A stretch of DNA of 64,000 nucleotides from Hyperoodon ampullatus. Lineage: Eukaryota > Chordata > Mammalia > Artiodactyla > Ziphiidae. Position 1 is the stretch's first letter. Each line of letters begins with the position of its first letter. A model generated the notes under the pieces. The model searched no databases and was not told the origin of the DNA. It saw nothing but the letters and a program-made list of their open reading frames with translations. The stretch is taken from the NCBI GenBank assembly GCA_949752795.1, contig OX457057.1, forward strand, positions 162,789,980 through 162,853,979, given 5' to 3'. Position numbers and translations under genes: made by a program. Below, in pieces: positions 58,236-64,000 of this stretch.

Positions 58236-59914
58236 AAAAAAGAAAAAAAATGTATTTGAGACCTTTGTGAGTAAAAAGAGAAAGAAAAACAGCAGGATAG
58301 ACACTTGGGAGAACCCTCACCTACATGGAGCAGAGAGGAAAAAGAGGCCAGAGAAGCAATCAGAGAGAATGTGGAGTTTATTATGTCCCAGAGAACACCA
58401 CAGTCAACAGCATCAAATCCCTTTGGCAACTGATTCTGAGTGATAAACACGCTTAATACAAGTCTCACCCAGTTTAAGTTCTCTCTCTTACAAAAGAAGC
58501 CTGGTTACTACTCCCTCTTCCTTCTCTAGTGTGGGTTAATCCTGCACATTATTGGAAGCAATGAAGCTACCTTCTTTCAAAATGTTCCATAAGTCAGGCT
58601 ATTCACTGTCTGATTGACCTTTTCTTCATTAGACAGGCTTAGTAAATATCTCCTCAATAAATTTAATATAAATGGGATCCCTTCATTACCAACCTTGACC
58701 CTGATCTCATTTCGTGAGTTTAGTTATTAAAAGAAAATCTATTCTCTTGACAATCTTATAAAGTAATAATTTTATTACTTTATTATTTTTATGAAGTTAT
58801 TTCTTTTTTTCCTCTGGACAAGTTCTACCGTAGTTTTCAAAACTATAGAAAACTTTCCCAGAAATAACTGGAAATTTTAAAGTTCTGATCATTTTGATTT
58901 TTGCTTTGGCCACACTCATCCAAAGTGGTATTTTATGGAATACATGCAGAAGAGAGAAAATTTTTTTCTTATTTTTCAATAATTGTCTAGTAAGTGAAAG
59001 CATCTTAGAAAAGAACAGGTGGATGTGTAAATCAGTTTGTCTTCAAACACTTTCCCTGCATCGCTTTGTTTTGTTTAATTTTATTTTCTAGGGCATCTGA
59101 AAACTACTAGGCTGTTAAGCAGACTGTCTGGTGAGCCAAGACAAAGCCTTGGCACTACTTTGAAATAAGATATGCCAGGTCTACCCTCCTGTATTATGTG
59201 ACTGGCCTAGTTAGAGGATATATATATACACATGATAGAGAGAGACATCATCAATATGGATGCTATGGGGTCATATCTCATGAGCAATGTTTCTTGTGGC
59301 AATGATGTGCATGCTAAATCAAAAAGACAAAAATATGAAGGATAAAGAATTCTAAAATAAAAACCCAACATATCCAGTGTAATACTAACTTGCACAATTT
59401 AGTTGGAAACACCAAGTACAGGCTTAAACTTTCACTCTTTTAAAACTATATTTTATTTTCCAAGAATAATTTCTAAATTAAGTCTTCTATTATTTATTCT
59501 ATTTATATTCCAAACTTCAGGTTACATTTTTACCTGCTTCCAGTATGATTCCAGTATGATTAATACTTTTTTAAGCCTATATTTTGGCAATATAGAGTTC
59601 ACAAAGTAAGTACTATCCAGTAATCTAAATTTATGCCTTAGAATCTAGACGTCATCAAGAAACATTTTTATTACAATACTTTTTAATACTTGTATGTTGT
59701 CCCATGTTCTATGACCTCAGAAATATCGGGATGAAATGGATACCTATTAAGAGAAACATCAAGTAAATTTTAAGGGAGAAATCCATTTAAATATTTCCAC
59801 AAAGAACTTGGGGATTTGAATTATAAGGTAAGAAAGGATGGGGGATCAAAGTAATAGGAACTACTAATATTCTGAGAAAGCTACCATGATACTAGTGGTT
59901 CTTCTGTCTACAGT
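58236..59914. other. Unlabelled sequence
   Basis: No gene or named repeat over about 1.7 kb. The minus-strand 97-codon frame 58175-58468 begins inside the L1 tail and has Ser/Phe-rich composition from purine-rich DNA. Confidence 0.42.
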
Positions 59915-60140
59915 AAGAATCACTACCATTTATGGTGTACCTACCATGTGCCAGATGCTACATATAAATTGTCTCAAATTAAATCCTTAAAAAGCATATT
60001 ATTTTCCCCATTTTACAAATGAGGTAAATAAGATTTTGTCAACTACTTTGTCCAAGGACACACAACATATGAGGCAGAGTGGGGTTTTGAATCCAAGTTG
60101 GTCTAATTCCAAAACCTATCCCTTCACTATACTATGATGT
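59915..60140 (-). mobile_element. MIR SINE, minus strand
   Basis: 'tatggtgtacctaccatgtgccagatgct', 'attttccccattttacaaatgaggtaaataag', 'gtccaaggacacacaacatatgaggcagagtggggttttgaatccaa' give a nearly full-length MIR read backwards. Confidence 0.87.
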
Positions 60141-63100
60141 CTGTTGTTCTAAAGCAGGGTCGCAAACTCAAATGTCAACAGGAGACTTGCAATTAAAATA
60201 AAATGTATGCAGTAAGTTAAACAAATAGAGAAAAAAAATAGAGAATAAGGTGGCTTTGCAACCAAGCATACACCTGCCTAACCCAACCTGGCCTCTTGAT
60301 ATATATTGTGCAAGCATAAGAAAGCAGCCAAACAAAATACATCCACTGGCTACTAATTTTCTAGACACATGTAAAAAAGAAAATTACCATTTAGAAATCA
60401 GCAAAAGATGAAAAGCAATCCAAATAAAAAAGTATTTTTGGAAAAATCAGTGGTTTTCATATGAGATGTGTAGGGCTGAAACTGGTTAACACTGAACTAA
60501 ATAAAATAAAACACTGACTGACTTTTTAAATAACTCCTTTAACTTTTGAATCTTATATACAAACTTTGTAGCAATAATAAACTCTTTAGTAAAGCATCAC
60601 TTAATACTGGTTGTCCCTTACTTTTATATTTAACATTTACAAAGATGTGCTTGAAGGCTGAATGTGTACAAGTCTAAAAATAGATATATATGCTATAACG
60701 GTGGTAATATTCTCAGAATACTAAAAAGATATAATCGTATCCCTAATTAAGGCTTTGAGAGCCTGTTACCTGAACCAGCTACTCAGGGAGCAGCAGATAA
60801 CCCTCAGAGGCACCTCAATAATCTCTGGTCTTGGGAATTAGAACCAGGTATTTCTCCTTCCTACAGGCCTACAGCCCTTCCACTGACCAAGCCCCAATCG
60901 CCACAAGAATAAACCTGGGTGGTAAAATGGCAGAAGGATGACAGAAAGGGAATGGCAGGACATGGGGGAACCCTGAGTAGATGGGCACCACTGTAAACAA
61001 ATTCTAGGCTCTGGCTGTGCAGTGATCCAGGGAAGCACCTGGCAATGTAAAATTTCTGGGAGGCTCCCTCCACAAGTCAGGACAGAGTGAAAATATTTAA
61101 ACCATTGCCAGCCCAGTCACACTAAGCTAAAAAACATTGTGAATGATCTGGGGCAAGAAGTGTCACGATGCAATAGTTCAAAATCATCAAGATTCAGGAA
61201 ACAGAATATGGATGATGGGGATGCAGAAGGGAATTCAGGAAGTCTATATAATGTTCAGAAATAGGATTTTTATGAAAGTCAAGGCCCACCAAATATGTAC
61301 TATCATTTTATATACACAAAGAAGGCTACCCATAATGTCAGGTATTATAAGAAGAGATGATACTCGGGAGTAGGTATTTAGGTTAGATAGAATTGTGGAT
61401 TTATAGATGAAATGCCATTCTAGGCATTCACAAAATGACTCTGCCAAGGGTCTTATACATAATCACATTTTCCAACCTGTCCTAACATTATGTTTATTTT
61501 ATTTTATGTTAATTAGTATCATCTATCTATACACATTCACTGAATCAGGTTTCTAATCACTGATGTTTTTCACTGTGTTTTTAAGACTAGCATTTACTGG
61601 ACAGTCTAATACAAGACCTGTTAAATGCCAATCATCCAAAACTCCATCACTTACTCTTCTAAACAGAATTGCTAAATGGCTCTAAAAAAGTCTAGTACTT
61701 TAGCTAACACTAATAATTTAGCCTCTCTAATTTCTTTCAAAAAAAAAAGTATGCATCTGAGCACAGCTGACATTCTGACAACAACAAAAAATACATATCC
61801 CCTAATCCCATCCACAATTTACTGTTATAACCACCAAAGTTCCATATTAACATTCATATCATATTTTAAATTTACTGTTTACAAGGAATCCACTAAATTA
61901 ACACATAACTCATATTCATCCTAGAACTACTTGATATAATAAGATGGGGAAGAGGGCAGAAATCACACAATGCTTACTTAAAGATGAATGATTTTTATAA
62001 TGTAGAAAATGAAAATTAAATTCAGGTAAATGAGAGAAAATTCTCAAAACAAACAATAATTTATATCACTATCATTTCTAAATAAATAGCTTCATTTCTT
62101 CTCATTTATGTATGTGCTTTCAACAGCAAATAGTGAATAATTTGGTGGCTCAATTCCAGTGTTTAATATGCCTCAAATGAAATCATTTTTAAACCTCCAG
62201 TTAGAAATTTGGGGACTGCAAGTTTCTAAGGAGTAATTACGAGCTCCCAGCTGTGAAGTAAATATTACCTAAACAGAACTTCTTAAAATACTCTTTGCAA
62301 TAAAATACCTAGTAATCATTAAACAAGGCAAGAAATATAAGGTTTATGGGGGGGTGGGGGACCAATGAAGCACAATTTTACAAGAGGTTTCTGGAAACTA
62401 TGAATTCAACTGGCAGATTACTAATTACCAGGAAGGAGAAGGGATCTTGGTTCTAAGATCTCTGTAACAACTTAGATACAGATGTAATAGCACCTAACTA
62501 AATTGTTCCCTGCATAGGAGAGAGGTACAGTATTCTCAACAAAGCCCTGTAGCATACACCACAGTCTGCTGAAAGATAGTCATCAGTGGTAACCAGTCAT
62601 TCACGGGGGCTTTAAGTAGAACTGACAGAGGAAGTCCAACATATTCTGCATAAAAGTAAAAATAATTAGGCTGGCAAGATGATGGCGATCCAGCAAAATC
62701 TGTCTCCTGTGCTATATAAAAGATGTAGGAGGCTGCTTTAGAACTTACTAAAAAAATCTCCTGGAAGACATTAACAGATTTTTTTAAAGGTAACATGTAA
62801 ATTATAACAATAGGATGTCACCACATTTCTAATCTTTTTTTTTTCCCCTGGGTTATTATGTACTGAGCTATGTTCTTCAAGGCAGGGAAAAACTTCCTAA
62901 AAATGTCTTAAATTTTAAAAATAAAGGGCAAGTTTATCAGGGAAAAAAATGCATAAATTAAGAAATGCAAAATCAAGAAATTTTGTTAGAAGACAAAGCA
63001 TGCAACCAGATGAAGATGACTCAGAACCGAGTCGTTTACATCAGAATGGCATCTATATCCTGAAATATGCTAATGCCCTCTGGGCCCAGAGAAGAATATA

Positions 63101-63409
63101 GAATCAAGGTCCTGTTTCCTGGTACTATATCTAGATTATCTGTCTAAACCCTTGTTTATACTTTATAGAACTAGATTTTAGTGTAAAAAAGACTGAATCA
63201 ATGACAGAACCAAAGTGAATGACTATTTCTTTCAACAATATATCAATCAGTCACCGAGACTCAAAATCTGGGAGTTCCTTTCCCTTTCTGTCATGTCATA
63301 TAATTAATCGATTACTAAAAACTAACTCTTCTCTCAAAATGTTCCTTACTAATTAGCACAGCCTCAGGATATCTCCCTCAAATACTGATTAATTACATGG
63401 TAAGTTTAA
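60141..63409. other. Long unlabelled stretch
   Basis: About 3.3 kb. No gene is called. The part at 60,760-61,130 is GC-richer ('ctcagaggcacctcaataatctctggtcttgggaattagaacc') and may be a decayed LTR or L1 5' end that I cannot name. Runs of Gs lie at 62,347-62,359. The minus-strand frame 62536-62796 (86 codons) contains a good-looking polypyrimidine-ATGCAG acceptor pattern at about 62,645, but no family match. 62,090-62,330 and 63,000-63,200 contain clustered TAATTA, octamer-like (atgctaat, 63,069-63,076) and AP-1-like (tgactca) motifs. Confidence 0.38.
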
Positions 63410-64000
63410 CATGTGTCCACAAATTCTTTGATATGCCTCCTTCCAGGGGGTGGAGCTTAATTCTCTTCCCCTTGAATAGTGACTCAGTGACTTGCTTCTA
63501 CTGAACAGATTATGGAAAGACAAAAATAGCAACTTGGCAGTGGAGAAACCTTACCAAGTGATCAAAGTTAACATTACCAGTGTTAAGTCATGTTGATATC
63601 ATGTATCTCTTTTTTTTTTTTTTTAGCCACACCACACAGCATGCGGGATCTTGCCCTACCAGGGATGGAACCCATGCCCCCTGCACTGGGAGCACAGTCT
63701 TAACCACAGAACCGCCAGGGAAGTCCAATATCATGTACCTGTTGATATGACACAGTGAGAAGGTTTCTTCACAAGTGTGCTATTCTTCCCAGAAAGGCAT
63801 AAATCCAGTCTAATCACGATAGGACATAAGCCAAACCCAAATGGAAAGACACTGTACAGGATATGTAACTAGTACTCTTCAAAAGTATCAGGTCATGAAA
63901 AACAAGGAAAGCCTGAGAAAGCATTACAGATTGGGAGAGACTAAGGAGATATGACAATTAAATGCAACATGATATACTGGATTTGACCTTGGAAGAGAAA
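63410..64000 (+). mobile_element. Old LINE-1 3' UTR, cut by the window edge
   Basis: 'gcagtggagaaaccttaccaagtgatcaaagttaac', 'agtactcttcaaaagtatcaggtcatgaaaaacaaggaaagcctgag', 'ggagatatgacaattaaatgcaacatgatatactgg' are the same 3' UTR as at 31.5-34.6 kb, in the same order. The element continues beyond base 64,000. Confidence 0.75.
63609..63727 (-). mobile_element. Older CHR-type SINE, very short form
   Basis: About 119 bp minus-strand copy (sense head 'gacttccctggcggttc'; B-box region ggttccatccc). TSD atatcatgtatct (63596-63608) against atatcatgtacct (63728-63740), one mismatch. Nested in the L1 3' UTR. Confidence 0.88.

Noticed and set aside
60760..61130. GC-richer block that might be a processed pseudogene
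   Set aside because: No recognisable protein in any frame, no poly(A) or TSD found; more likely a decayed repeat.
62536..62796. Minus-strand frame with an acceptor-like polypyrimidine-CAG near 62,645, possible exon
   Set aside because: A single acceptor-like site is common by chance; no matching donor or homologue recognised.

Overview
The window is mammalian nuclear DNA with no convincing host protein-coding gene, rRNA, tRNA or CRISPR array. The composition is AT-rich, the reading frames are short and scattered, and the recognisable content is interspersed repeats. About 22 copies of a tRNA-derived SINE with a shared head (cttccctggtggcgcagtgg) match the CHR SINE family of the cetacean/hippo/ruminant group. 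Fourteen are a short (~205-220 bp), weakly diverged form, most with clear target-site duplications (TSDs). That points to a whale or dolphin, probably a toothed whale; the species call is inference. The stretch reads as a gene desert or the interior of a large intron.

Layout. 1-14 kb: old L1 3' UTR, L2, MIR and hAT remnants in mostly unlabelled DNA, with eight CHR SINEs and two young L1 3'-end insertions, one of them 5'-inverted. 14-25 kb: L1M-age fragments on both strands, two MIRs, L2, MER5A and four more SINEs, one carrying a 30 bp internal tandem duplication. 25.7-34.6 kb: one ancient L1 (about 6 kb once its inserts are removed) that received a Tigger-type MITE, a solo LTR, a young L1 3' end, an L1MA-like 3' end (itself holding a CHR SINE and a (CA)19 tract) and another SINE. 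35.6-41.5 kb: a full-length LINE-1 with a 16 bp perfect TSD, a YY1-like site at its 5' end, an ORF1 spoiled by two stops, and an ORF2 with several frameshifts and stops but an intact FADD motif. 42-64 kb: more SINEs, L2, MIR, an old L1 with an inverted piece of itself, long unlabelled stretches, and another old L1 3' UTR running off the window end.

The only machinery visible is that of retrotransposons. L1 ORF1p (RNA chaperone) and ORF2p (endonuclease/reverse transcriptase) copy L1 RNA and, in trans, SINE RNA. Every L1 here is dead by sequence. The A-rich tails and 10-20 bp TSDs of the SINEs and L1 ends are the expected footprints of that process. I found no evidence of a new biological system; the most informative items are insertion structures (nesting, twin priming, inverted pairs).
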